Assembly: GCA_017405525.1 (NCBI GenBank)
Contig: JAFRAH010000034.1
Location: forward strand, 32,421 to 96,420
DNA length: 64,000 nt
Source of the DNA: Synergistaceae bacterium
Lineage (GTDB): Bacteria; Synergistota; Synergistia; Synergistales; Aminobacteriaceae
Reading direction: 5' to 3'
The translations under genes were made by a program, and so were the position numbers. Under the pieces are notes generated by a model. That model did no database searches. It had not been told where the DNA came from and saw nothing but the letters and a program-made list of their open reading frames with translations. This document shows positions 34,918 through 43,992 of the stretch, piece after piece (positions within the stretch are counted from its first letter, which is position 1; each line of letters starts with the position of its first letter).

Positions 34918-37635
34918 TTATCCCTGGTTAGCCGTCCTTATGGTGAGGAGGTGTTCTTTCTGTTCGGTGCTGAGCTCAGTTCCCCTTATCATGTTAAGTG
35001 AAGTCTTAAGGAAGGCAATAACATTCTTGTACTTCTCGATACCGTCAAGTTTCTCTGCAAGTAAGCTCAGGAAATCATCGGCCATGTTCCGCATTCTTGG
35101 GGAGACCTTTTCACCGGGTATCCTCTGGTCGCACATTTCACCTATGGCGTAGACACCGTTGCCGAGAATGTGAGTGTGATCCTCAAGGTTGAGATTCCTG
35201 AACATTGAGGGCAGCATTTCCTCAAGGAGTGATGCGGGGCACTTGTCGTGTCTTTCGCGGCTGGCTATCCTTCCCATTGCCCAGTAAGCAGCTATCTTCT
35301 CGCCTGTCCTGCTGCTCGTGAGGTACTGAGATACTTTAGTGAGTGCTTCGGGTGAATGTCCCGTGCGTCCGAGCGCATAGCATAGTTCGCGCCCCGGTGC
35401 CTCGTTGGGAAATGGCTTCAGGTTCACGAGGTCAATGAACGTTCTTTCATCGTCAGGTCTTTCCTCACCCAAAAGCTGTAAGTGCCGGTAGAGTATGCTT
35501 AGTGCCTGTATGGCCATTGCGTGGGCTTCAAGTTTCCTGTTCCTGTTGTCGTCGTTCCTCATGGCCTGTCTTATGACCTTCGGGCTGCTGAAAGCCTCAA
35601 GGTTCTGCCGGGCCCTGTAAGCACTCTTTGGGTCTGCAACCCTTCCGAGCCTTCCGAGCATTCTTGCGGCACGTCCAGCAAGAAAGTGGTAGCTGGTCAT
35701 GAGCCCCGACATTTCAGCGACTGCCTCACCGCTGTTTGAGGCCGACTCGATTTTTGCCTCAAGCTCCTTCAGCCTTGAGCTGTATATTCCTGCGGCAAAT
35801 GGTACGGTTGTGTTCACGTAAAATTCATTCCCCGTCTTCGTGTACTGCCTCATGAGGTTTGCGATGTCCCTTCGCTCGCCTGTCTGAACTATGGGAGCTA
35901 CTGGCTTCTTCACGAAACCACCCGGTGCTGAGAACTCAACGAGTGGCTTGTGTGCTTCCGTCCTGTCAGTGTATACGTTGCTGACAGGGTAAATTTCGCC
36001 GGTGTCGTGATTCCAGACCTTCAGCGTGAGCATACCTGCCTCATTCACGGAGGCTTTAATGTCTATCGGAGTGCCTTCGGGCTGGGCTGAACTGAAGTGT
36101 ATTCGCCTCGATGCTATGCGCCGGTTTGGGGGCTGTGTGTCGTTCCGTGTCCCCTTGTAGAACGGAAGGTCAAGCCACGTCATGCCTTCTTCTGGGACGG
36201 CAAACTCGAAAGCCTCAGACTCAAACGGAAGAGATGCCCCGGCCTTCACGAGCTTGAAGACATTTCCGCCCTGCAGCTCTATGCCAATATCGTCATTCTG
36301 TATCTCAGGAACTTTCACGCCCATGTGCAGCCAGTAGTGATAGACTGACGCACCACGTGCAACGGCAAGGTCAGGGTCGCCTACCTCAAGCGGCGGGAAA
36401 CCGAAAAATTCCTGTATCCTCTCACGCACAGCAAAGAGCTTCGACATTCCCCCGTTCATCAGGACAGCGTCAATCGCCGGGATATTTCCGCGGTTCTCAC
36501 GGGTCTTGTGGAGAACGTCAAGTATAGGGTAGATGATGTTCTCCGTACGTCCTGAAAGCGAGTCGAAATCATCAAGGGACTTCATCGTAAGATCATGCGC
36601 AAGGTAGGGCTCCATGATTTTCCTGTACTCGTCAACGCTAAGGGTATACTCGAACGTCAGGGCCGTGTTCGCTATGAAGTTCATCATAACGTCATAGGTC
36701 AGGTTGCCATAATCCTGGCCAAGCATCCTGTAGTTCTCCACTTGGGAGTTAAGGGCTATCTTTGCCGCCTCAGCCTCAGCAAGGAACTCACTCCTGAAGA
36801 GCTCTGCCCTCGTCTCATTGAGGCTGTTTATGTCGACTCCTTTCACCTTGCCCATCAGGAATTTCTGAAGGAGAAGGTCAAAATTATCGCCGCCCAAAAG
36901 TGTATGCCTTGAGATTGCGTAGTGCTCTATCAGGTACGGGAGCATTCCGGGAGTGTCCGAGGGGCTTCGTCTCACAGAGTGCAACGAGACATCAAGCGTC
37001 CCGCCGCCAATGTCGAACACAAGGATAACTTTCGGCGACGAGAGATCCAGCATTGGGGGTGTTTCTCCTGTGTCCTGCCTGTTGAGGAAGTCATAGAGCG
37101 CGGCAATCGGCTCGTTCAGCAGGAGGTTCCGGGGTGAGCCGTCTTCTTCCTTTACCCTGAAACCCGCAAGCTCCGCGGCCTTGATCGTGTCTCCCTTCTG
37201 GTCGGTGTCGAATGACGCAGGAACGGTTATCACTGCATCATCAAAGTTTGCGCCAAGACTAAATTCACGTGATGATACTGCTATCTGCCTCAGTATGTAC
37301 GATGAGACATCAGCCGGGGTTAATTTCTCGTCGTCAATCATGAAGACAGCATCAGTTCCCATTAAGCTCTTTACGGATTTTATGACGCGCCGACTCTGAG
37401 TGCTTAGCATTGTTCGTGCATAATCCCCGACTATTGGAGGCTCACCTTCCTTCCCGAAATTCTTCCCGAAATACACGCAGGAGGGAAGTATCGTTTTTCT
37501 TCTTGGGACTTTCCGCTCGTCAAGAACTCTGAGATCCACGGCTCTAGTGATGAATTTTCCGTCCTTGTTCTTTTGTCCCCAAGCGGCAACTGAATTGGTC
37601 GTGCCCAAGTCTATGCCGAAATATAGCTGCGGCAT
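34918..37635 (-). CDS. Hsp70-family protein with a long C-terminal helical extension
   Basis: 905 residues, against about 610-640 for DnaK. The actin-like ATPase is complete: GIDLGTTNSVAAWG (phosphate 1), VFDIGGGTLDVSLHS (phosphate 2) and VLMNGGMSKLFAVRERI (adenosine site). A beta-rich segment (about 440-580) corresponds to the substrate-binding domain. The last 300 residues are helical with HEAT-like pairs (KIAAYWAMGRIASRER, GNGVYAIGEM). It is a specialised Hsp70, probably not the housekeeping DnaK. It lies 27 bases after a gene with a GrpE-like C-terminus, which may be its exchange factor. Confidence 0.85.
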   Translation of the reverse strand: MPQLYFGIDLGTTNSVAAWGQKNKDGKFITRAVDLRVLDERKVPRRKTILPSCVYFGKNFGKEGEPPIVGDYARTMLSTQSRRVIKSVKSLMGTDAVFMIDDEKLTPADVSSYILRQIAVSSREFSLGANFDDAVITVPASFDTDQKGDTIKAAELAGFRVKEEDGSPRNLLLNEPIAALYDFLNRQDTGETPPMLDLSSPKVILVFDIGGGTLDVSLHSVRRSPSDTPGMLPYLIEHYAISRHTLLGGDNFDLLLQKFLMGKVKGVDINSLNETRAELFRSEFLAEAEAAKIALNSQVENYRMLGQDYGNLTYDVMMNFIANTALTFEYTLSVDEYRKIMEPYLAHDLTMKSLDDFDSLSGRTENIIYPILDVLHKTRENRGNIPAIDAVLMNGGMSKLFAVRERIQEFFGFPPLEVGDPDLAVARGASVYHYWLHMGVKVPEIQNDDIGIELQGGNVFKLVKAGASLPFESEAFEFAVPEEGMTWLDLPFYKGTRNDTQPPNRRIASRRIHFSSAQPEGTPIDIKASVNEAGMLTLKVWNHDTGEIYPVSNVYTDRTEAHKPLVEFSAPGGFVKKPVAPIVQTGERRDIANLMRQYTKTGNEFYVNTTVPFAAGIYSSRLKELEAKIESASNSGEAVAEMSGLMTSYHFLAGRAARMLGRLGRVADPKSAYRARQNLEAFSSPKVIRQAMRNDDNRNRKLEAHAMAIQALSILYRHLQLLGEERPDDERTFIDLVNLKPFPNEAPGRELCYALGRTGHSPEALTKVSQYLTSSRTGEKIAAYWAMGRIASRERHDKCPASLLEEMLPSMFRNLNLEDHTHILGNGVYAIGEMCDQRIPGEKVSPRMRNMADDFLSLLAEKLDGIEKYKNVIAFLKTSLNMIRGTELSTEQKEHLLTIRTANQG

Positions 37636-37662
37636 CGTGTCAATCCCCTTTCTATTTTTGGT

Positions 37663-38748
37663 CTATTCGTGGAGCTCGATTACCTCAGGAAGTGAAAATA
37701 TCTCGTCGCCCCTCTTCCAGCCGGGAGCAGTAACCTCTACCTTCTTGAACTCGCCGCCCTCAAACTCTGAGCCGCTGTATGAATATCTCGTTACGGCCTG
37801 GTCAAGGTTTATCTCCAGAATTTCGCCGGGTGTCATGACAGGTTCAACGCCGAAAACATTTCTCATTGTCCGCATGAATATCTTTACGCACACTGAAAGA
37901 ACAGTGAGATCTCCGGGTATCTCTTTCTTTTCTGACTGGAGCTGTTTCAGTGTCTTTTCAGCCTTCGCAAACTGGTCTATGAGTTTCCCGGAGGCCGGGG
38001 AGTTCATCAGCCTCAAGACCTCGTTCATGGCCGATTCATGGCCTTCCTCCTGAAGCATCCTGCAGTTCTCCTCACTGGAATTTAGGCGTATGTATGCACT
38101 CTCAAGTTCAGCCTTGAGTGTGTCTATCTGGTCAATGAGCCCGGACGTTCCGGGGGAAGGGACTTCATGGCCGGAATCACTGGCGGGCTGTGAGGCTGTC
38201 CCGTCATTGTCCCGGCGTTTCGGCGCAAGGGTGAGGAGGAGCATACTGCAGAGCTGGCTTGTGTGTTCAGGGTTCATGATTTCGAGGTATTCCCTGAGTT
38301 TCGCGCGCGGGGTGAAGTCATCTCCACAGCCTTCGGTGAAAAGTGTGAGTGCCGCCACAACGTAGGGCCTCTTCTTGGTCTTGAGGCGGAGAAGGGACGT
38401 AAAATCATCCTTTGTGATTTTCTCCCTGCCTTCTTTCTGAAGGGATATGAGACCGTCGGCATATTGTTTCACGCTTGACGACCACCTCGAAAGGAAGCCA
38501 AAGCTGTATATGTCGAGAGCATCCAGGACATGCTTGACTGCCTGGGCTGTGTCAATGTCTCCTGATTTCTTGAGGCCCTCAAATGAAGCCTCGTTCTTCA
38601 GGCCGCACCTGTAGAGCTGCATAATGGCCACAAAGTCCGTCCTGCTCCTCATCATTTTGTGAGTCCCTGCATTCTTCCGCACGGATATTTCGGAATCAAG
38701 ATACTCCTCAAAGCTCTTCATACGTTCAAGAATACCGCTGTCCTGCAT
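37663..38748 (-). CDS. GrpE-like protein, putative nucleotide exchange factor for the adjacent Hsp70
   Basis: 361 residues. The first 170 are helical and unfamiliar. A Ser/Pro-rich linker (about 180-205) precedes a coiled coil (about 205-275). The C-terminal 63 residues resemble the GrpE beta-wing: FGVEPVMTPGEILE, NLDQAVTRY, VEVTAPGWKRGDEIF and LPEVIEL align with the family pattern Gx-x-E, H/DxA and GY/W-x-x-x-D-x-x-x-R-P-A-x-V. By family knowledge this part would contact the Hsp70 ATPase. The assignment is from pattern only, but the position directly upstream of an Hsp70 gene strengthens it. Confidence 0.62.
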   Translation of the reverse strand: MQDSGILERMKSFEEYLDSEISVRKNAGTHKMMRSRTDFVAIMQLYRCGLKNEASFEGLKKSGDIDTAQAVKHVLDALDIYSFGFLSRWSSSVKQYADGLISLQKEGREKITKDDFTSLLRLKTKKRPYVVAALTLFTEGCGDDFTPRAKLREYLEIMNPEHTSQLCSMLLLTLAPKRRDNDGTASQPASDSGHEVPSPGTSGLIDQIDTLKAELESAYIRLNSSEENCRMLQEEGHESAMNEVLRLMNSPASGKLIDQFAKAEKTLKQLQSEKKEIPGDLTVLSVCVKIFMRTMRNVFGVEPVMTPGEILEINLDQAVTRYSYSGSEFEGGEFKKVEVTAPGWKRGDEIFSLPEVIELHE

Positions 38749-38802
38749 AGCGTGAAATACACTCCCTGAATGAGATAAATTTTTTTGGGATAACCGCCGG
38801 AA

Positions 38803-38831
38803 ATTCTATCACTCACTTATAGCGCGCTCAA
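38803..38831 (-). promoter_or_regulatory. promoter of the GrpE-like/Hsp70 operon
   Basis: Minus strand: TTGAGC (38826-38831), a 17-base spacer ending in TGA, then TAGAAT (38803-38808). The -35 overlaps the stop codon of the upstream oxidoreductase gene. No CIRCE or sigma32 element was seen. Confidence 0.5.
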
Positions 38832-41038
38832 ATCCCAACAGCCACAACACAAGCCCTCACGACAATATCACATGCCTCGCCCTTCGTTACCGGCCTCCCG
38901 TAGAAGAACTCCCCATCACGTGCATAGACATCAAGAATTCCCAGCCTCCCCAGAATTTCGGCATACTCTGAATTTCTGTTCTTCGGAATCCTGAAGGGGG
39001 CTCGTGATTTCTCCGGGGGCTCTGTCTCTCTCAGCATTGGGAAAGCATCACATACTGCCTTCGCGAAATCTCCGCGGGATATGAAGTTGTGCATCTTCCC
39101 GTCAAGTATAGTGCCCTTGTCCTGAGTTCCCGCTGCCTTCCGCGCATTCCCAAGAATCACAGCGGCCTCTTCCCTCGTTATCATGTCGTCAACCCCAAAA
39201 ACTCCCTTGTCCGCACCACGTATCAGTGCCATCGCAAGAACCGGGTCATCCATGTCGTCAATCCTGTATGACGGCGCATGAGGGTATTCCTTCGGGGCAA
39301 CTAGTCCGTACATGTTCGAGATCTGAACGCTCCTGTTCAGCCTGTGTTCAGGTGGAACGTCCGAGTAGTGGCACAGCGACAAGGCAACCCCTGACCTGAG
39401 AAGCTCCCATTGTACGCGCATAGGGTGGACATAACGCGGCAATCTCCCGTCCCTCACGCTCACTGCAGCAAGTGCCCCGGCAGCCTGCCCGGTCATCATG
39501 GTGATGGGCTGAAGCCTCAATGCCCCGGCAGCAAGCCTCGTTGCCGAAATGTTCTTCTCGGCGGCAATAAGCCCGTCTGTCTCGTTCGGTATCAGTACGT
39601 CCATCGGAACCTGAAACGGACCTCTTGGCCGGTTTATCTCCTGAGACCTCGTGCGCTCCTCAAACTCCCAGTCCATATCTGCATCAGTGTTAGCCCCGTG
39701 AAGGTCGAGGATATAGCCCCCGATTGCTATAGCGTCGGAAAACTCACGGCTTGTATGTCCGTCCCTGTAGCTCAATGAATTTTGCAGAAGCTCCTGTGAT
39801 GTCAGGGTATGCTCGGCGATTATGCGGCGGCTTTCCCGGACGTAGGGCATCACGGGCATTCTCCGTACTATTTCCTGCCAGTCCCTGGGGAGGTTTCTTG
39901 CGGCTTCGGGCAAAATCCTGTTCGCGTATTCGTCATCAGCTACTGACCACGGCTCGCCTAACTCGTTCTGTATGTAGTAGATGAAGTGCAACGTCTTGAT
40001 GAGTGCCTCGCGTTCAACCTGAAGCCTCAAGTTCCTGTTCTCCAAGTAGCTCACAGGGAGGCCTCTTTTCCCGTTTGTCCATGAGTAAGCTCCGGGGTAA
40101 TCGTTCCCCCAATTAACGCTTGTCTTGGTGATGTACTCCCTGCTTTCCCTGCTTGCGTCGTAACTGTATGGGTTGGAGCTGTCAGGTAATCCCCTATATG
40201 CGTTGTGGGTCATGAAGTTCACCGGGAGTTGTACGGGGTAGACATTCCTGAAGTTGTTTCCGTCAGCAGAAACAAGGCTCTCATAGTTACGTCTCGCCAA
40301 GTCATAGCCGGGCAATGGCATTTCGGGCCTGAGGTAATCCGGGACACCTCCGGGGTATTTCCGTATTACCGCAGTCCATGTTATGTCCTGAATCATCGCG
40401 TCGGGGTTGAGGAACTTCGAGATTGAGTTTCCCGCCCTGTATGGTGTATTCGTGAGCGGCAGAATGTCCCCGTACTCTGTCGCGTCAATAAGTACCTTGC
40501 AGGAATAGTTCCGGGTGCCTGATGGTGTCCTGACAGTTACGCCGGTTATTGTCCGCTTGTCTTTCTGGACGCTGGTAATCTCTGAGGTCATGAGAAATTC
40601 GAGAGTTCCGCGCCGCCTTGCCTCGTTTATCATGGACACTAAAGCCTCCTGCCCTATATGAGGCTCAAATGCTAACGTCCTGTTGTCCCAGTAACAAGTG
40701 CCCATTGACTTGCCCCGTGAGTCGTAATAGCTCTTTACCCTGTTGATGAACTCAAGGTATATGCCGCTCTTCTGCCTGCTCATGTCGTCCATCGTGGAGA
40801 CACCTGCCGCTGTTGCCTGCCCGCCGATCCATGTAGTGCCCTCGACGACAAGGACGCTTGCACCCATTCTTGCCGCCTGTATTGCCGCAGAGATGCCGCC
40901 TGTTCCGCCGCCTGCTATGATGATGTCGTAGGAGCTGCGGGGCTGCCTTGATGCTCTTGTTGCTGGCAGTGATGTTCCTGTGAATGTGAGGGTTATTGCG
41001 ATTGAGAGGGTAAGGAGAAAAATTCTTCTGGCATTCAA
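38828..41038 (-). CDS. secreted FAD-dependent oxidoreductase with C-terminal SLH-like repeats
   Basis: 736 residues. A signal peptide (ARRIFLLTLSIAITLTF, cut near ATRA) is followed by a dinucleotide site (IIAGGGTGGISAAIQAARMGA). A later FAD segment (ISATRLAAGALRLQPITMM, TGQAAGALAAVS) matches the FAD-dependent family with PF12831-type enzymes. The last 140 residues hold two SLH-like units (FGVDDMITREEAAVIL and GRPVTKGEACDIVV), so the protein may be bound to the cell wall or envelope. csaB, whose product prepares the SLH ligand, is in this window. TTG start at 41038 with AGGAGG 11 bases before. Substrate unknown. Confidence 0.82.
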   Translation of the reverse strand: MNARRIFLLTLSIAITLTFTGTSLPATRASRQPRSSYDIIIAGGGTGGISAAIQAARMGASVLVVEGTTWIGGQATAAGVSTMDDMSRQKSGIYLEFINRVKSYYDSRGKSMGTCYWDNRTLAFEPHIGQEALVSMINEARRRGTLEFLMTSEITSVQKDKRTITGVTVRTPSGTRNYSCKVLIDATEYGDILPLTNTPYRAGNSISKFLNPDAMIQDITWTAVIRKYPGGVPDYLRPEMPLPGYDLARRNYESLVSADGNNFRNVYPVQLPVNFMTHNAYRGLPDSSNPYSYDASRESREYITKTSVNWGNDYPGAYSWTNGKRGLPVSYLENRNLRLQVEREALIKTLHFIYYIQNELGEPWSVADDEYANRILPEAARNLPRDWQEIVRRMPVMPYVRESRRIIAEHTLTSQELLQNSLSYRDGHTSREFSDAIAIGGYILDLHGANTDADMDWEFEERTRSQEINRPRGPFQVPMDVLIPNETDGLIAAEKNISATRLAAGALRLQPITMMTGQAAGALAAVSVRDGRLPRYVHPMRVQWELLRSGVALSLCHYSDVPPEHRLNRSVQISNMYGLVAPKEYPHAPSYRIDDMDDPVLAMALIRGADKGVFGVDDMITREEAAVILGNARKAAGTQDKGTILDGKMHNFISRGDFAKAVCDAFPMLRETEPPEKSRAPFRIPKNRNSEYAEILGRLGILDVYARDGEFFYGRPVTKGEACDIVVRACVVAVGI

Positions 41039-41144
41039 AGTGTATAGATCCTCCTGAAAGAAAAATAATTGTCAATGATACACCTTGCGGATAAAATACA
41101 GGGCAAAAAATTTCAGGCTTAATCTCATATGGAGGCATCAAATC

Positions 41145-42254
41145 TTGCACGGTACATATATGCGGCGTGCACTGTCATTAGCTCCCCTCGGAATGGGCAG
41201 GACTTCCCCCAACCCAATGGTAGGCTGTGTTATCGTCAAGGACGGCCGCATCATCGGCGAAGGCTGGCACCAAAAGCACGGCAGCCCACACGCTGAGATC
41301 GAGGCACTCAATGACGCGAAGACACACAGCGAGGACGTGAGGGGCTCAACTGTTTACGTTACCCTTGAGCCTTGTTCACACTACGGGAAAACTCCACCGT
41401 GTGCTAATCGTCTGGTGAGTGAGGGAGTGAGTGAGGTCATCGTGGCAATGAGAGACCCTAACCCAAAGGTCAACGGAAAAGGTATAGAGATACTGCGGGA
41501 GGCCGGGATAAAAGTTACGGAGCTTCACAGGGAATTTGAGGAGGCTGCGAAATTCCTGAACCGCGGCTTTGTCTCAGTACATACACGGGGCAGGCCGTTC
41601 GTTACGTTGAAGGCGGCAATGTCCCTCGACGGCAGGTTATGCCTGTCCAACGGGTCGAGCAAGTGGATCACCGGGATACTTTCACGGACTGAGGCTCACA
41701 GGATACGCTCAGAGAATGACGCTGTACTTGTCGGGGTGAACACAGTTTTGCGTGATGACCCTGAACTCACAGTGAGGCACGTGAAGGGCATTAACCCTCT
41801 TCGTGTAATTCTTGATGCCGGGCTCTCAACACCAGCAGCCGCCAAAGTCATCGGCCATGACGGAAAATGCCTCATACTCACCTCAGAAGGTGCCCCCCGC
41901 AGGAATGAGGAGGCACTCAGGGCATCAGGTGCTAATGTCTCAAGGCTTCCCTGCAATGACGGGAGGATAGACCTTCACGAGGTGTTGAAGTGTCTTGCTG
42001 GAATGGGAGTGTTGACGCTCATGGTTGAGGGAGGTCCTGCGGTATTGAGCGCGTTCATCCGTGAGGGCTTGGCGGATTATGGGGCGTTCTTCATTTCGCC
42101 GCGAATACTCGGAGAAGGTCAGGCAATAACGCTCGGCCTGAATTTCCCGGAGGTCAGGGACGCTTTCAGGCTTGAGGGTGTGAGATCAAAGATACTTGGG
42201 GACGACATCATGACGGAAGGAAGAATTATCAGGGAATGTTCACAGGACTTATAG
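41145..42254 (+). CDS. ribD: bifunctional riboflavin deaminase/reductase
   Basis: 369 residues from TTG 41145, nine bases after GGAGG; the family opening YMRRALSLAPLGMGRTSPNP follows at once, so no longer start is needed. The zinc deaminase motif HAEIEAL with EPCSHYGKTPPCANRL is in the N-terminal half, and the reductase half begins near FVTLKAAMSLDGRL. It makes the ribitylaminouracil precursor of riboflavin. It overlaps ribE by 19 bases. No FMN riboswitch was found in the 100 bases upstream. Confidence 0.94.
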   Translation: MHGTYMRRALSLAPLGMGRTSPNPMVGCVIVKDGRIIGEGWHQKHGSPHAEIEALNDAKTHSEDVRGSTVYVTLEPCSHYGKTPPCANRLVSEGVSEVIVAMRDPNPKVNGKGIEILREAGIKVTELHREFEEAAKFLNRGFVSVHTRGRPFVTLKAAMSLDGRLCLSNGSSKWITGILSRTEAHRIRSENDAVLVGVNTVLRDDPELTVRHVKGINPLRVILDAGLSTPAAAKVIGHDGKCLILTSEGAPRRNEEALRASGANVSRLPCNDGRIDLHEVLKCLAGMGVLTLMVEGGPAVLSAFIREGLADYGAFFISPRILGEGQAITLGLNFPEVRDAFRLEGVRSKILGDDIMTEGRIIRECSQDL

Positions 42255-42871
42255 AGGCAACAGGGACAGTTAGGAGCTTCACCCGTAAAGGAACGTACTA
42301 CACGTTGACGGTTGAGGCCGGGGAAATTTCTGGTGAGCTAGTTCTTGGGCAGTCTGTGAGTGTGAGCGGTGCATGTCTCACGGTAACGCGTCATGACTCA
42401 GTGAGCTTTGACGTTGAGATGATGCACGAGACGTTCACGCGCACATGGTTCAACCGTAACTTGAGGCCGGGCGTTCGCGTCAACCTTGAACGAGCCATGA
42501 GACTCACCGACAGGCTTGACGGTCATCTGGTACTTGGCCATGTTGACGGCATCGCGACACTGAGGGAACTTCGCGGAACAGAGACAAGGGAGGCTGTATT
42601 TGTCCCTGAGAACATGGAGCTCTTGCGCGGAATCGTGGAGAAAGGCAGCGTTGCCATTGACGGGGTGAGCCTGACGGTGATTGACGCAGGGAGTGAGAGT
42701 TTTTCGGTGGGATTGATACCCTCGACGCTTGAGGCCACGACATTGGGCAGTCTCAGGGCTGGCGGTGTGGTCAACCTTGAGACCGACATACTGGGCAAGT
42801 ACATAGCGAGGCTCACAGGCTTTCAGGCTGACATCAAGGGCGCGGACTACTGGGCTTCCCTCCTGTCGTGA
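42236..42871 (+). CDS. ribE: riboflavin synthase
   Basis: 211 residues with the duplicated lumazine-binding fold: MFTGLIEATGTV at the start, a first repeat ending near LERAMRLTDRLDGHLVLGHVDG, and a second with KGSVAIDGVSLTV and NLETDILGKYI. It dismutates two lumazines to riboflavin. The ATG lies inside ribD. ribBA and ribH are not in the window. The last 38 bases overlap the convergent mtnA end. Confidence 0.94.
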   Translation: MFTGLIEATGTVRSFTRKGTYYTLTVEAGEISGELVLGQSVSVSGACLTVTRHDSVSFDVEMMHETFTRTWFNRNLRPGVRVNLERAMRLTDRLDGHLVLGHVDGIATLRELRGTETREAVFVPENMELLRGIVEKGSVAIDGVSLTVIDAGSESFSVGLIPSTLEATTLGSLRAGGVVNLETDILGKYIARLTGFQADIKGADYWASLLS

Positions 42872-43928
42872 GAATTTCCTTGAGGCTCTCGGAATATGGC
42901 GGCCTTGCAATCCCGAACTCAGTAACAATCCCGGAAATAAGCTCATTTTCCGTAACGTCAAACGCAGGGTTGTAGACCTTCACGCCTTCGGGAGCCATTC
43001 TCCGGGAATACCACATTTCCGTGATTTCTTCCGGGGGTCTCTGCTCTATCACTATGTCATGGCCGGTCTTCGTGTTCATGTCGACGGTTGAGGCCGGGCA
43101 GAAGACGTAGAACGGAACGCCGTAATGTTTCGCGAGGATTGCGAGTCCTGAAGTCCCTATCTTGTTGCAGGCATCACCATTAGCCGCCGCCCTGTCGCAC
43201 CCCACAAAGACAGCATCAACCCATCCGTTCTTCATGACCTGCGAGGCCATGTTGTCGCAAATCAGAGTGGTATCTACACCGTCAGCCATTAGCTCGAACG
43301 CTGACAGCCTTGCGCCCTGAAGGAGCGGCCTTGTCTCGTCGCAATACACCCTGAAGTTCATTCCCCTTTCACGTCCCAAGTGTATGGGAGCTAGTGCAGT
43401 CCCGTATTTCGAGGTAGCGAGCTGCCCGGCGTTGCAGTGAGTGAGTATTCCGGCCCCGTCATGTATCAGCGTCAGGCCATGTTCACCGATGAGCCTGCAT
43501 GTTTCTGTGTCTTCGGATTTTATGGCTAGGCATTCACGGCGGAGTAACTCCCGGATTTCGGCGAGGGGCTTGAACTTGTTGGAGGTTGCGACGTTCTCCA
43601 TCCTCTCCAGTGCCCACGAGAGATTGACTGCTGTGGGTCGTGAGGCGTTGAGGTACTCCTTGGCCTCGTGAAGCTGGTGGTAGAACTCCTCCCAGTCGTT
43701 GGCGTTAATCTTCATGGCCTCAAGGTATAGACCGAATGCCCCGGCGATTCCTATGGCAGGAGCTCCCCGGACTTTGAGGGTATATATTGCGTCCCTGATG
43801 TCGTGAATTTCCGTGAGATGAAGGAGTTTTGCCTCACCCGGCAATTTCGTCTGGTCAAGAATAACAAGTGAGCCTTCTTCTTCATTGAGGTCTACAGTTT
43901 CGCAGGCTAGTATGCTTTTTTCGTTCAT
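42834..43928 (-). CDS. mtnA: S-methyl-5-thioribose-1-phosphate isomerase
   Basis: 364 residues of the eIF2B-like isomerase family. Motifs: VRGAPAIGIAGAFG near the N-terminus, TVNLSWALERM, the catalytic Cys in THCNAGQLATSKYGTAL, CDNMASQVM with the general-acid Asp, and DRAAANGDACNKIGTSGLA. It isomerises methylthioribose-1-phosphate to the ribulose form in methionine salvage; some anaerobic homologues act on 5-deoxyribose-1-phosphate. No other salvage gene is adjacent. Its 3' end overlaps ribE, so opposing transcripts overlap. Confidence 0.88.
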   Translation of the reverse strand: MNEKSILACETVDLNEEEGSLVILDQTKLPGEAKLLHLTEIHDIRDAIYTLKVRGAPAIGIAGAFGLYLEAMKINANDWEEFYHQLHEAKEYLNASRPTAVNLSWALERMENVATSNKFKPLAEIRELLRRECLAIKSEDTETCRLIGEHGLTLIHDGAGILTHCNAGQLATSKYGTALAPIHLGRERGMNFRVYCDETRPLLQGARLSAFELMADGVDTTLICDNMASQVMKNGWVDAVFVGCDRAAANGDACNKIGTSGLAILAKHYGVPFYVFCPASTVDMNTKTGHDIVIEQRPPEEITEMWYSRRMAPEGVKVYNPAFDVTENELISGIVTEFGIARPPYSESLKEILTTGGKPSSPRP

Positions 43929-43992
43929 GGATTTTTTCTGCCTTGTGATTTATGGATTTCCTGAGATTTTACCATGCCGGGGTTTTCGTGGG

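Noticed and set aside
41039..41144. FMN riboswitch upstream of ribD
   Set aside because: The gap is only about 105 bases, shared with a divergent gene, and lacks the conserved RFN-element sequence.
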